Source: an uncultured Fibrobacterota bacterium (GTDB taxonomy: Bacteria > Fibrobacterota > Chitinivibrionia > Chitinivibrionales > CAIOZP01). From it: 13,370 bases of DNA. The notes beneath the pieces were generated by a model, which made no database searches, was not told the origin of the DNA, and worked only from the letters and a program-made list of their open reading frames with translations. This document shows, one piece after another, positions 1 to 6,201 of this stretch (position 1 is the first letter of the stretch; the number at the start of each line of letters is the position of its first letter). Made by a program: the position numbers and the translations under genes. The stretch lies in assembly GCA_903862805.1 (NCBI GenBank), contig CAIOZP010000087.1:1-13370 (forward strand), written 5' to 3'.

Positions 1-405
1 TCTACTTCCTCGTCATCAGTCGAAGAAAATTTTTCCTGCAAAATTGGAGCCGCAATTATCGAGCGATTCGGTTTTTCGTCATCGACAATTGTAATCTCGG
101 AGCAGGATTTCCTTTCAATCATCGCCGAAAATCCTTTCGAAAAAATCGCCATTGATCCCTCAAAATTTCTTGTCGCATTTGTCAAGAATGAAGATGTATT
201 GAAAGACATAAAACCTCTTGCGGACAAACCATGGGCACCGGATGCTTTTAAGATTGGATCAAAGGCCGCATATCTGTGGTGCAGCGACGGTGTCCTTGCA
301 AGCGCTCTCGTGAAAGCCTTTGGCAAATCGACAAAAGAGAATGCCACGACACGGAACCGGGCAACTCTGCTCAAAATCTGCTCTTGCCTGAGTTCCACTT
401 CGTAG
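1..405 (+). CDS. DUF1697 family protein, C-terminal part (5' end outside window)
   Basis: Reading frame 1 is open from the first base to the TAG at 403-405, giving 134 residues without a visible start, so the gene begins upstream. The protein fits the C-terminal three quarters of the DUF1697 family (usually about 175-180 residues). Family-like segments in order are the FGFSSSTIVIS strand, a helix ending IIAENPF near residue 47, the DPSKFLVAF strand, the segment YLWCSDGVLASAL, and the hallmark TTRNRATLLKI near the end. Members of this family are small cytoplasmic proteins with no established biochemical role, so no function is assigned. The usual 'GN/F of TTRNW' tryptophan is replaced by arginine here. 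No clear terminator follows; the downstream gene has its own promoter-like sequence. Family assignment is fairly sure from the motif order; function is unknown. Confidence 0.8.
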   Translation, partial: STSSSSVEENFSCKIGAAIIERFGFSSSTIVISEQDFLSIIAENPFEKIAIDPSKFLVAFVKNEDVLKDIKPLADKPWAPDAFKIGSKAAYLWCSDGVLASALVKAFGKSTKENATTRNRATLLKICSCLSSTS

Positions 406-460
406 GAAAACTATTGCGTTGACAGATGCGATTTTTCTTATCCCAGATAGAAAAATATTG

Positions 461-490
461 TTGACTGATTAACCCCACTTACCTTAAACT
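461..490 (+). promoter_or_regulatory. Possible sigma-70-type promoter for the CZB gene
   Basis: TTGACT at 461-466 (5 of 6 to the -35 consensus) is separated by 18 bases from TAAACT at 485-490 (4 of 6 to the -10 consensus). Transcription would start near 497, leaving a leader of about 70 bases that contains the hairpin at 537-560. The same region has TAAA (485-488) followed after 13 bases by GCCGAAGG (502-509), which recalls a flagellar sigma-28 promoter but with spacing about two bases too short. A further TTGACA at 419-424 has no good -10 partner. Confidence 0.3.
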
Positions 491-536
491 GCTTTCCGTT
501 GGCCGAAGGGACAAAAACAAATGTTCATCCTGACGG

Positions 537-560
537 CCTTTGAAACATCATTTCAAAAGG
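537..560 (+). promoter_or_regulatory. Leader hairpin overlapping the ribosome binding site of the CZB gene
   Basis: The RNA of this stretch can fold into a stem of TTTGAAA (539-545) with TTTCAAA (551-557) around a five-base loop CATCA. Allowing one bulged A (558), CC at 537-538 also pairs with GG at 559-560. Those two G bases are part of the Shine-Dalgarno AAGGAG (557-562) that precedes the ATG at 568. The fold would therefore partly hide the ribosome binding site. As DNA it is also a 7-bp inverted repeat and could be an operator. The base pairing is seen directly; a regulatory role is inferred. Confidence 0.45.
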
Positions 561-567
561 AGATTTT

Positions 568-936
568 ATGGCAGACAAGGCCGAAATCGAAAAGGGCGTC
601 GCAGCTCACGGCATGTGGAAAGCAAGGCTTTCGATGGCACTGGAGACAGGCAAGAGTGACAAGTCAATCGACACAATCAAAGTCGATAATCAGTGCGATT
701 TCGGTAAATGGCTTTATGGCCCGAGTCTTACCACTGCCGACAAGGCCACGACACACTACAAGATAATAATCGATCTTCACGCCAAGTTTCATCAGGCAAC
801 CGGTCACATAGCTGAGCTTGCCACCACCGGAAAAAAAGAAGAAGCCAAAAAACTCATGGCGGTTGGAAGTGACTACACAACGCTCTCGTCCAAACTCACC
901 AATGCAATGATGGACTGGAAAAAAAGTCTGGCTTGA
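568..936 (+). CDS. Stand-alone CZB (chemoreceptor zinc-binding) domain protein
   Basis: This 122-residue cytoplasmic protein, without signal peptide or membrane segment, is essentially one CZB domain. In CZB domains three histidines and a cysteine hold zinc, and known members sense zinc or oxidants such as hypochlorite on chemoreceptors or diguanylate cyclases. The expected ligands are visible: H14 in AHGMWK, C43 in CDFGKWLYG, and H71 and H75 in LHAKFH. The ATG at 568 is chosen because AAGGAG lies 6 bases upstream and the domain begins soon after. No methyl-accepting or GGDEF domain is fused, so the protein must act on a partner or serve as a free sensor. It is a single-gene unit: hairpin in the leader, strong terminator behind. 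A flagellar gene cluster follows, which fits a role in chemotaxis or motility control (inferred). Domain assignment is confident; the partner is unknown. Confidence 0.85.
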   Translation: MADKAEIEKGVAAHGMWKARLSMALETGKSDKSIDTIKVDNQCDFGKWLYGPSLTTADKATTHYKIIIDLHAKFHQATGHIAELATTGKKEEAKKLMAVGSDYTTLSSKLTNAMMDWKKSLA

Positions 937-952
937 TGGCTTTTTTTTGTAT

Positions 953-1004
953 GGCCGGATCGGCGAATCGTCAGGATTTATGACACCGATCCGGCCGTTT
1001 TTTT
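953..1004 (+). terminator. Rho-independent terminator after the CZB gene
   Basis: A perfect 11-bp GC-rich stem is formed by GGCCGGATCGG (953-963) and CCGATCCGGCC (986-996), with a 22-base loop, followed by one G and seven T bases (998-1004). It begins 17 bases after the CZB stop codon and separates that gene from the flagellar cluster. A second T run (941-948) precedes the stem. Confidence 0.9.
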
Positions 1005-1150
1005 GCAAACATCGTTAGCATCTGTCAATCATTTCCATCGTCAACTCATTCAAACAGGTCTCGCCGTTTTTCAATTCCCCAACCACCGGTTCCCTTATCA
1101 GGATGTAAATTGAAATAGCGGAAATATCCGATGACCAAGGACTATTCCTG

Positions 1151-2983
1151 ATGCCGATTAATCCGACACTGACAAATGCAGTTCAAAGCCAGACGCCGAT
1201 CTCGCCGAGCGCAGGTGCTGCCGTAGTGTTCGGAACTGTCGAGGGAATGCTTGACAATGGGGAATGCCGTGTAAAAACCTCTGCCGGGCCGGTCGATCTT
1301 ACGCTGCCAAACGGTGCAACACTCACGGCGGGTCAGAAGGTGTCACTCTCACTGTCAGCTGATGGAATTATCGTTCAGCCGATTGCCAATAATATTCTTT
1401 CGGGAAAACTTCCTGCCGATACCGTTTCACTTCTTCAGGATCTTTCCGGAGAGTCGCTTCCGAATTTGCTGAAGGCGCTGCACGTTGTCGCCGACATGAT
1501 TGAAGAGAATTCCATTCTGCCATCGGTGTTGCTCAGCCAGATTGACAAAATTGGAAAAAGTGTCGATGATGTGGAGTCTCTTTCGGCGTCACTTCGACGT
1601 GACATCGCCAATCTATGCACCGATATTGCAGGCAAAAATCTACCGCAGGATCTTGCCGATAAACTTGAACAGATCGGGGCGAAAGTTTCGGCGATCGAAC
1701 CGACTGTTTCCTCTTCACCCGATACTATGTCGAAAGCAGTTTTCAAAATTGTTGATGACAATCCAACAGAACCAACCGCATCTCCGAATACAAATATCCT
1801 GCCGGTTAAAAGCGATCCGCGCATGATCATTCCGACGGTTGATGAAGAGCTGCCGATATTGACACGCAATGTTTCGGTTCCGCTGTCCAAAGCCGAGCCG
1901 GAGATCGCCACGTTCCTTCGCAATATGTCAAGCAGCCAGCTCAAAAATATTCCGCCGCAAATTTTTATTGATGCTGTGAAGCAAAGCCCGAACGGCATTT
2001 CCTTTGATGACGTGAAGTCACTGGATGCGGCTTTGGTCAAGCTGAATCTGAGTTCGCAAAATCAATCGCCGATAACCAACCCGGCGATTCTTGTCAAAGC
2101 ATTTCAAAGCGCGGGTGAATCGCAGATCTCGGCTACGGTCGCGGCGAAAATTCTTGCCGGTTCAAACGGTGCCGCCGACAATGCCGAAAAACTTTTCTCT
2201 CTTGTCAATTCGCTGAAACTTGAAAGCCCTCAGCTCGAACAGGTGCTGAGCGGATTCTCCGAACTGTCGGTCCGTCTTTCGTCTCAAAACAAACCGAGTT
2301 CCGATCTCATTGATGCGCTGGTTCGACTCGCCGGATTTTCCTTCGAAAACGATCTCGCCGCCGGACGCGAAAAGGAAGCCAGCCTAAAGCTCGCGTTGCT
2401 TGTCGAACTCGGAAAGATCGAGCGCGATTCGACATTGAAACACACGCCTGCAACCACCGGCGACATTGTCGCTTCGGCTGGCAAACAGGAAAAAATGGTC
2501 GATGTTTCGCAGCTGAAAATTCATATCGAGGCACTGATCAACCGGCTCGAAGCGGCGCAGCTTTCGGCACGTCCCGAACAAAGTAATGACGGCGGAACGG
2601 TTCAGCAGACCATCGCCATTCCGGTGCATATTGGCGGCGAATGGTCGGATCTTAAAATGACTTTCCGCCGTGAAGGCAAAAGCGGATTGAAAGGCAAAAA
2701 GCCATCGCGCGTTTTTGTAAATATCGAAACGACTTTGAGCGGAACCGGAACGGTCTCGGCCGATCTTGATTATCATCCCGGCAGTCTGATCGACGTGGCA
2801 CTCTGTGCCGCAACAGAACGTACACGCCAATGGTTCGCCGACAACTCCGATGCAATATCGCAGGCGATTTCAAAACTGATCGGAATACCGGCAACGGTCC
2901 GGATCGAGTCGCCGGAATCTAAAAAAGTCGCGCTTGTCAAGGACGCGGCTCCGACAAATACGGGCTTTGATGCACATGCCTGA
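1151..2983 (+). CDS. fliK: FliK-like flagellar hook-length control protein
   Basis: A 610-residue, signal-less protein with the FliK layout: a small beta-rich N-terminal region (about residues 25-75, VVFGTVEGML to LSLSADGI), a long middle of Ser, Asn, Pro and Lys-rich low-similarity sequence with helical stretches, and a compact C-terminal region (about 480-595) resembling the Flg_hook domain. In the latter, alternating strands (WSDLKMTFRR, SRVFVNIETTLSG, VSADLDYHPG) precede a helix and a terminal strand ATVRIES. FliK is exported through the flagellar secretion system, measures the hook and makes FlhB switch from hook to filament substrates. The direct downstream neighbour is a FlhB C-terminal homologue, the pairing also seen for ylqG-ylqH-type genes, which supports the call. 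AAGGA at 1137-1141 precedes the ATG by 9 bases. No convincing promoter was found in 1005-1150. The middle region is too divergent for family assignment by eye. Confidence 0.68.
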   Translation: MPINPTLTNAVQSQTPISPSAGAAVVFGTVEGMLDNGECRVKTSAGPVDLTLPNGATLTAGQKVSLSLSADGIIVQPIANNILSGKLPADTVSLLQDLSGESLPNLLKALHVVADMIEENSILPSVLLSQIDKIGKSVDDVESLSASLRRDIANLCTDIAGKNLPQDLADKLEQIGAKVSAIEPTVSSSPDTMSKAVFKIVDDNPTEPTASPNTNILPVKSDPRMIIPTVDEELPILTRNVSVPLSKAEPEIATFLRNMSSSQLKNIPPQIFIDAVKQSPNGISFDDVKSLDAALVKLNLSSQNQSPITNPAILVKAFQSAGESQISATVAAKILAGSNGAADNAEKLFSLVNSLKLESPQLEQVLSGFSELSVRLSSQNKPSSDLIDALVRLAGFSFENDLAAGREKEASLKLALLVELGKIERDSTLKHTPATTGDIVASAGKQEKMVDVSQLKIHIEALINRLEAAQLSARPEQSNDGGTVQQTIAIPVHIGGEWSDLKMTFRREGKSGLKGKKPSRVFVNIETTLSGTGTVSADLDYHPGSLIDVALCAATERTRQWFADNSDAISQAISKLIGIPATVRIESPESKKVALVKDAAPTNTGFDAHA

Positions 2984-3001
2984 GAGGACGAGATTATTTT
3001 C

Positions 3002-3289
3002 ATGAGAGACAAGCAGGATCAGGCCGTTGCGCTAAGCTACGACGAAGGTTCCGAGAGCGCGCCAAAGGTCGTTGCAAAGGGCCGAGGGTTTCTTGCCGAA
3101 CAGATAAAAAAACTCGCGGAGGAGCACGGTGTTCCGATCCATCGCGACGGTGATCTGGTCGAGCTTCTTTCTCAGATCGACATAGACCGCGAGGTTCCAC
3201 CGGAACTCTATTCGGCTGTGGCAGAGATCCTGAGCTGGATCTACAAGGCGAACGGCGAAATCCGTAAGGAGGTTTTTCATGACAATTGA
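3002..3289 (+). CDS. Small FlhB C-terminal-like protein (FlhX/YlqH type export-switch homologue)
   Basis: A 95-residue cytoplasmic protein matching the post-cleavage C-terminal domain of FlhB/YscU. Visible family segments are QAVALSYDE (residues 7-15), PKVVAKGRGFLAEQI (about 21-35), LAEEHGVPIHRDGDLVELL (about 38-56) and the helix VPPELYSAVAEILSWIY near the C-terminus. The membrane domain of FlhB and the self-cleaving NPTH motif are absent: the protein begins where the PTH fragment would. In other bacteria such proteins can interact with the export apparatus and partly stand in for the FlhB C-terminus. It lies 18 bases after the fliK-like gene, with GAGG at 2984-2987 giving a rather long 14-base spacing, and its last 11 bases overlap the next gene, so the three are very likely co-transcribed. 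The family call is firm; a role in substrate switching is inferred. Confidence 0.85.
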   Translation: MRDKQDQAVALSYDEGSESAPKVVAKGRGFLAEQIKKLAEEHGVPIHRDGDLVELLSQIDIDREVPPELYSAVAEILSWIYKANGEIRKEVFHDN

Positions 3290-4103
3290 CAAAATGCGAA
3301 CAGCATCAAGCTTACGCATATTTTTTATGATGATGGTGGGCGTGATCTCGGTGGCGTCTTCCCAGGACGATGAAAAGGTTCGCCTGATATGGCTCGGACT
3401 GATCCCCGGCGATCTTCCGGCTATCGAAAAGCGGCTCGACAGATGTCTGGGCGATGCAATTTCCTCCGATCCTTCCGCCGAAATGGTAGATCAGGTAACA
3501 GCGAAACGCCTCGCCAACCGCACAAATTTTGCCGAACATCCTGAGGTCACCGACAGATTCATACAGGATGCAGCCGGAATCATGAACGCGAGAACGCTTG
3601 TCGTGTGGGCGCGTGCCACGTCTCAGCGTGATGCTGTAAAAAGGAAATATGTGGTCGCGACGCGGGCCGATAAGGAGCTCACTGTTTCGCTGTGCTATTA
3701 CGACATCAATGCGAAAGCATTTCAGTTCAACGGGGACATCCATGCAGTCGCATCTGTCAAGAAAGATCCGGCGATGTTTCAACGGGGAACGCTTGTTACC
3801 CATGTTTCGGTTGAAGATCAGGTCGCTCTCGACGATCAGCTCATCGCCGATATACAGCGCCAGGCGTCAGACATAAATTCTGGGATTGTTCATGCTCAGA
3901 TCAACCGTAACAAAAATGCAACACCGACAGCAACGACACCGGATAAGGTGCAGTCGGCCACCGATCTTTTCAACCTGCCCACCGATGCAGCCAAGGATCT
4001 GAAATCGGCATCTCCGGCTGATAGTGCAAAAGCTGGCAAGACTCCGGCTGCCGGAAAATCCAATTCATCCGGAAAAACAGATTCGACCACCACTCATCCA
4101 TAA
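3279..4103 (+). CDS. Secreted protein of unknown function, downstream of the FlhB-like gene
   Basis: 274 residues. The N-terminus (basic start, then LRIFFMMMVGVISVASS) is a likely signal peptide cleaved around residues 28-30, so the product is periplasmic or surface-located. Residues about 30-185 look like an alternating alpha/beta fold: a strand LIWLGLIPG, a helix with EKRLDRCLGDAI, then after a gap AAGIMNARTLVVWARAT and a strand pair around ELTVSLCYYDINAKAFQFNG. This order recalls CsgG/TolB-N-like domains, where a conserved alanine-containing helix precedes a strand and an L-x-x-x-L-Y/D-x-x-T strand, but I could not confirm it. From about residue 205 on the protein is a low-complexity Thr/Ala/Ser/Lys/Pro tail. 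The start is supported by a strong TAAGGAGG (3265-3272), located inside the previous gene, and the 11-base overlap implies translational coupling. No family is recognised with confidence. Confidence 0.75.
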   Translation: MTIDKMRTASSLRIFFMMMVGVISVASSQDDEKVRLIWLGLIPGDLPAIEKRLDRCLGDAISSDPSAEMVDQVTAKRLANRTNFAEHPEVTDRFIQDAAGIMNARTLVVWARATSQRDAVKRKYVVATRADKELTVSLCYYDINAKAFQFNGDIHAVASVKKDPAMFQRGTLVTHVSVEDQVALDDQLIADIQRQASDINSGIVHAQINRNKNATPTATTPDKVQSATDLFNLPTDAAKDLKSASPADSAKAGKTPAAGKSNSSGKTDSTTTHP

Positions 4104-4114
4104 GAGCAAGAGAT

Positions 4115-4120
4115 TATATT
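4115..4120 (+). promoter_or_regulatory. Possible -10 element for the partner-switching cluster
   Basis: TATATT (5 of 6 to consensus) lies 11 bases after the stop of the preceding gene; no good -35 was found 16-18 bases upstream (the bases there are the end of that gene). Transcription starting about 7 bases downstream would place the inverted repeat 4127-4146 at the very 5' end of the mRNA. The same hexamer occurs before other units in this window (7955, 8628, 11007). Confidence 0.3.
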
Positions 4121-4126
4121 AGAAAC

Positions 4127-4146
4127 CGGACAGTTTGGACTGTCCG
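4127..4146 (+). promoter_or_regulatory. 7-bp hairpin / inverted repeat in the leader of the partner-switching cluster
   Basis: CGGACAG (4127-4133) and CTGTCCG (4140-4146) are perfect inverse complements around a six-base loop TTTGGA. No T run follows (the next bases are TGGCATTG), so it is not a simple terminator. It sits 35 bases before the first start codon of the cluster. It could be an operator for a dimeric regulator or a 5'-stabilising mRNA hairpin; the symmetry is seen, the role is inferred. Confidence 0.5.
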
Positions 4147-4180
4147 TGGCATTGAGATTACCGAAACACCGGGGGATTAA

Positions 4181-4516
4181 ATGCAGGGAATGGGTTCGTA
4201 CAGAAACGTCTTCGACGATCAGGCAGAGTTTACCAAACTCCACGATATGATACTTGCGGCGATTCAGGATTTTTCCGAATACCGCAAAGGCAATTTGACT
4301 TACGGCGAAATAATGTTCGTCATGGAATGCATCCTTGATTCCATGCGTGGATCGTCCGAGAAAGACGCCGGTAAAACGAAAAACATTGATGGGCTCGGTG
4401 AGGCGCCGACGTTCACGGCATTGCTTTCCGTTACCGGAAGGCTTGTGGAAACGATGTTGAAGAAGGGGCTTATCGCCTCTGCCGAAGAGAAGTATATCCT
4501 TCACGGTGAAAAATAA
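4181..4516 (+). CDS. Small unknown protein heading the partner-switching cluster
   Basis: 111 residues, no signal peptide or membrane segment, predicted mostly helical from its pattern (segments FTKLHDMILAAIQDFSEY, YGEIMFVMECILDSM and FTALLSVTGRLVETMLKKGL). No family is recognised. The ATG at 4181 is preceded by GGGGGA (4171-4176), an acceptable ribosome binding site; an alternative ATG three codons later (4190) cannot be excluded. It is followed after 9 bases by the RsbW-like ATPase, so it is very likely translated from the same mRNA. Position alone suggests a target or adaptor of the downstream switch proteins, a role in which small helical proteins are common. It carries no sigma-factor, response-regulator or phosphatase motif visible to me. 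Confidence 0.75.
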   Translation: MQGMGSYRNVFDDQAEFTKLHDMILAAIQDFSEYRKGNLTYGEIMFVMECILDSMRGSSEKDAGKTKNIDGLGEAPTFTALLSVTGRLVETMLKKGLIASAEEKYILHGEK

Positions 4517-4525
4517 GGAACCGAA

Positions 4526-4996
4526 ATGTCCGAAGAACTGCGTCCGCAACGGTTCCAGATAAGTTTTCCAGGTGATCTCGAATATGTCTCGTCCGTGCGC
4601 AAGCTCATTTCCGAGGTGCTTGTTTCACAGCAGTATTCGCATAAATTTGCCTACCGCTCCGAGGTTATTGTCGATGAAATCTGTTCAAACGCCGTCAAGT
4701 ACGGTTGTCGGGCGGTTGGCGCTTCTGTCAATTTTGAATGTCTGATCTGGCCCGATCATATAGAAATGCTCGTGAAAGATCCGGGCGGTTCCAGCAACGA
4801 CATCTCAAAGCTTCGCAATGCCGTTACCGAGGCACAGCCTGGGCCGGAACTGCGTCGTGTTCAGGAGGCAGGGCTCAACGGTGGTCTCGGTCTTGAGATC
4901 GTACGTATGCTCGCAGAAAGCATCGATGTCAACATTGACGAAAACAATATCACGTCGATCCGCGTCGTTCGCCGCCGCGAAGAGACCGGCGAATGA
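4526..4996 (+). CDS. RsbW/SpoIIAB-like ATP-binding protein (anti-sigma factor / serine kinase family)
   Basis: 156-residue cytoplasmic protein of the GHKL ATPase fold (HATPase_c_2). The N box is intact (VDEICSNAVKYG, E51 and N55), the G1 box is intact (KDPGG, D85, G87, G88) and the glycine-rich G2 loop is present (GGLGLEIV, G119-G122). In the known family such proteins bind a sigma factor or another partner and phosphorylate a serine on a STAS-domain antagonist; release and phosphorylation together make a partner switch. A STAS protein is encoded downstream at 5813, so a cognate pair is plausible. AAGGAA (4515-4520) lies 5 bases before the ATG. The stop codon overlaps the next start in an ATGA, implying coupled translation and roughly equal production. 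Because no sigma factor gene is nearby, the regulated partner is unknown. Confidence 0.88.
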   Translation: MSEELRPQRFQISFPGDLEYVSSVRKLISEVLVSQQYSHKFAYRSEVIVDEICSNAVKYGCRAVGASVNFECLIWPDHIEMLVKDPGGSSNDISKLRNAVTEAQPGPELRRVQEAGLNGGLGLEIVRMLAESIDVNIDENNITSIRVVRRREETGE

Positions 4997-5808
4997 CATC
5001 ACGGAGATCAGACAGCATGCATGAATTTTCAGTCAAATCGTCAAGATCGCCAGAGGTTCCGGGTATAATAATACTCAAGCTCAGCGGTACTGTTACAACA
5101 GAGAACATCGGAGCGATCCACGCAGAGTTCGACCGCATCGAGCAAGAGGATGCCAACTTTGTCGTCGCCGATGTCGAGAGCGTTGAGGGCATCACTTCGT
5201 CGGTCATCGGTGAAATGATGGGTTGGCGGTTGAGTCTTGCCAAGCGTGACGGTGACCTTGTTTTGGCAGGTCCTTCCGAGCCTATGCGAGAACTGATACT
5301 TGCGCTGGGAGTCAACAAGATTTTCAGACTTTTTAAAGATGTCCGTGGTGCGGTTCGTTATTTTGGCTGGGAATATCGTGGACAGATCGACCGTTTCGAT
5401 TTCGCCTTTCCTTCGGCTTTGTCGTACGTTCCGCCGGTGCGTCAGTTCGTCCGCCGCATAGCACGCCAGAAAGGTTATGGCGAAAAGGACGCGTTCCGTA
5501 TCGAGACTATCATCGACGAAATCTGTAATAATGCCGTCGAACATGGAAGCGCCATCGGCGACAATCATGTTGATGTTCAGTTCAGCATCGATTCCCGTAA
5601 GGTCGAAATCAATGTGATTAACACCTGTAGCGATGACAGTGTCGAAACCGTCAAACGCATGGCAAATTTCTCCGAGAATCCGAACAAGGCCGAAGACCAG
5701 ATGCGCGGACGTGGACTCGCGCTTGTAAAAATGCTCTCCAGTGACTTTAAAATACTTGATTCAGAAAACGGCACTTGCGTCAGAGTGACCAAAATACGAG
5801 AGGACTAA
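4993..5808 (+). CDS. STAS domain fused to an RsbW-like ATPase domain with altered G1 box
   Basis: 271 residues with two domains. Residues about 20-124 form a STAS domain (strand GIIILKLSGTV, helix AEFDRIEQ, VADVESVEGITSSVIGEMM, DLVLAGPSEPM); two serines, S69 and S70, sit where STAS proteins are phosphorylated, but the usual GLG after them is VIG. Residues about 130-270 form a GHKL ATPase domain clearly paralogous to the preceding gene (both start F-P-x-x-L-x-Y-V). Its N box is intact (IDEICNNAVEHG, E176, N180) and so is the G2 loop (RGRGLALV), but the G1 box D-x-G is replaced by N210-T-C212, so normal ATP binding or kinase activity is doubtful. The ATG at 4993 overlaps the previous stop (ATGA); an ATG at 5017 with GGAG 10 bases upstream is an equally possible start and loses only 8 residues before the STAS domain. 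Kinase and antagonist in one chain is unusual. Confidence 0.87.
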   Translation: MTSRRSDSMHEFSVKSSRSPEVPGIIILKLSGTVTTENIGAIHAEFDRIEQEDANFVVADVESVEGITSSVIGEMMGWRLSLAKRDGDLVLAGPSEPMRELILALGVNKIFRLFKDVRGAVRYFGWEYRGQIDRFDFAFPSALSYVPPVRQFVRRIARQKGYGEKDAFRIETIIDEICNNAVEHGSAIGDNHVDVQFSIDSRKVEINVINTCSDDSVETVKRMANFSENPNKAEDQMRGRGLALVKMLSSDFKILDSENGTCVRVTKIRED

Positions 5809-5812
5809 ATAT

Positions 5813-6166
5813 ATGCAGTCACAGATCGAACTGAAGTGTGAGGAACTGCCGGGAAAAGCTGCAGCGAAGCTTGTCAGGTTTATCGGCGACCTCGATGCGA
5901 CCAATGTCGAGAGTGTTGTAGAAGAGATCTTTTCACTGTTGAATTCAGGCGTGGTGAATATCGTTGCCGATTTCGAGAAACTGCGTTATGTCAACAGCAC
6001 CGGGCTGGGGATTCTGCTACATTTCAGCAAATCCGCCAAAGAGAAGCAGGGCTGTTTCAAGATCGCAAATGTAAACGAGAATGTTTACGAGATTATCGAA
6101 ATCATCGGCGCCACTACACTGCTTGAGATTTTCGACGACGTGGATGATGCAGTAAAAACCTTGTAA
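5813..6166 (+). CDS. Single-domain STAS protein (RsbV/SpoIIAA-like anti-sigma factor antagonist)
   Basis: 117 residues spanning one complete STAS domain. The core VNIVADFEKLRYVNSTGLGILL (described by its parts: strand VNIVADF, then YVNSTGLG) carries the classical phosphorylation site, most likely S62 by comparison with the D-S-T-G-L-G of RsbV, with T63 next to it. Unphosphorylated STAS antagonists bind the RsbW-type kinase and free its partner; phosphorylation ends this. The likely kinase is encoded at 4526. The preceding gene ends 4 bases upstream and GAGAGGA (5799-5805) lies inside its last codons, so the four genes 4181-6166 form one operon. No phosphatase gene (PP2C/SpoIIE type) is seen that would reset the switch. 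The serine site, and not the degenerate one of the fusion protein, is intact here. Confidence 0.9.
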   Translation: MQSQIELKCEELPGKAAAKLVRFIGDLDATNVESVVEEIFSLLNSGVVNIVADFEKLRYVNSTGLGILLHFSKSAKEKQGCFKIANVNENVYEIIEIIGATTLLEIFDDVDDAVKTL

Positions 6167-6201
6167 GAGTAACCACCTGTTATGGAGATTCTGTTTCGCC
6201 T

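Noticed and set aside
664..1008. Minus-strand frame of 114 codons opposite the CZB gene
   Set aside because: It runs through the terminator at 953-1004 and antisense to a gene with clear zinc-ligand motifs; its sequence shows no protein family pattern.
1106..1134. Sigma-28-like promoter before the fliK-like gene (TAAA and TCCGATGA)
   Set aside because: The spacer is 17 bases instead of about 15, and transcription would begin within about ten bases of the start codon, leaving no room for the ribosome binding site.
5041..5568. Minus-strand frame of 175 codons opposite the STAS-ATPase fusion
   Set aside because: The plus strand encodes two recognisable domains here, and the minus frame has no recognisable family pattern.
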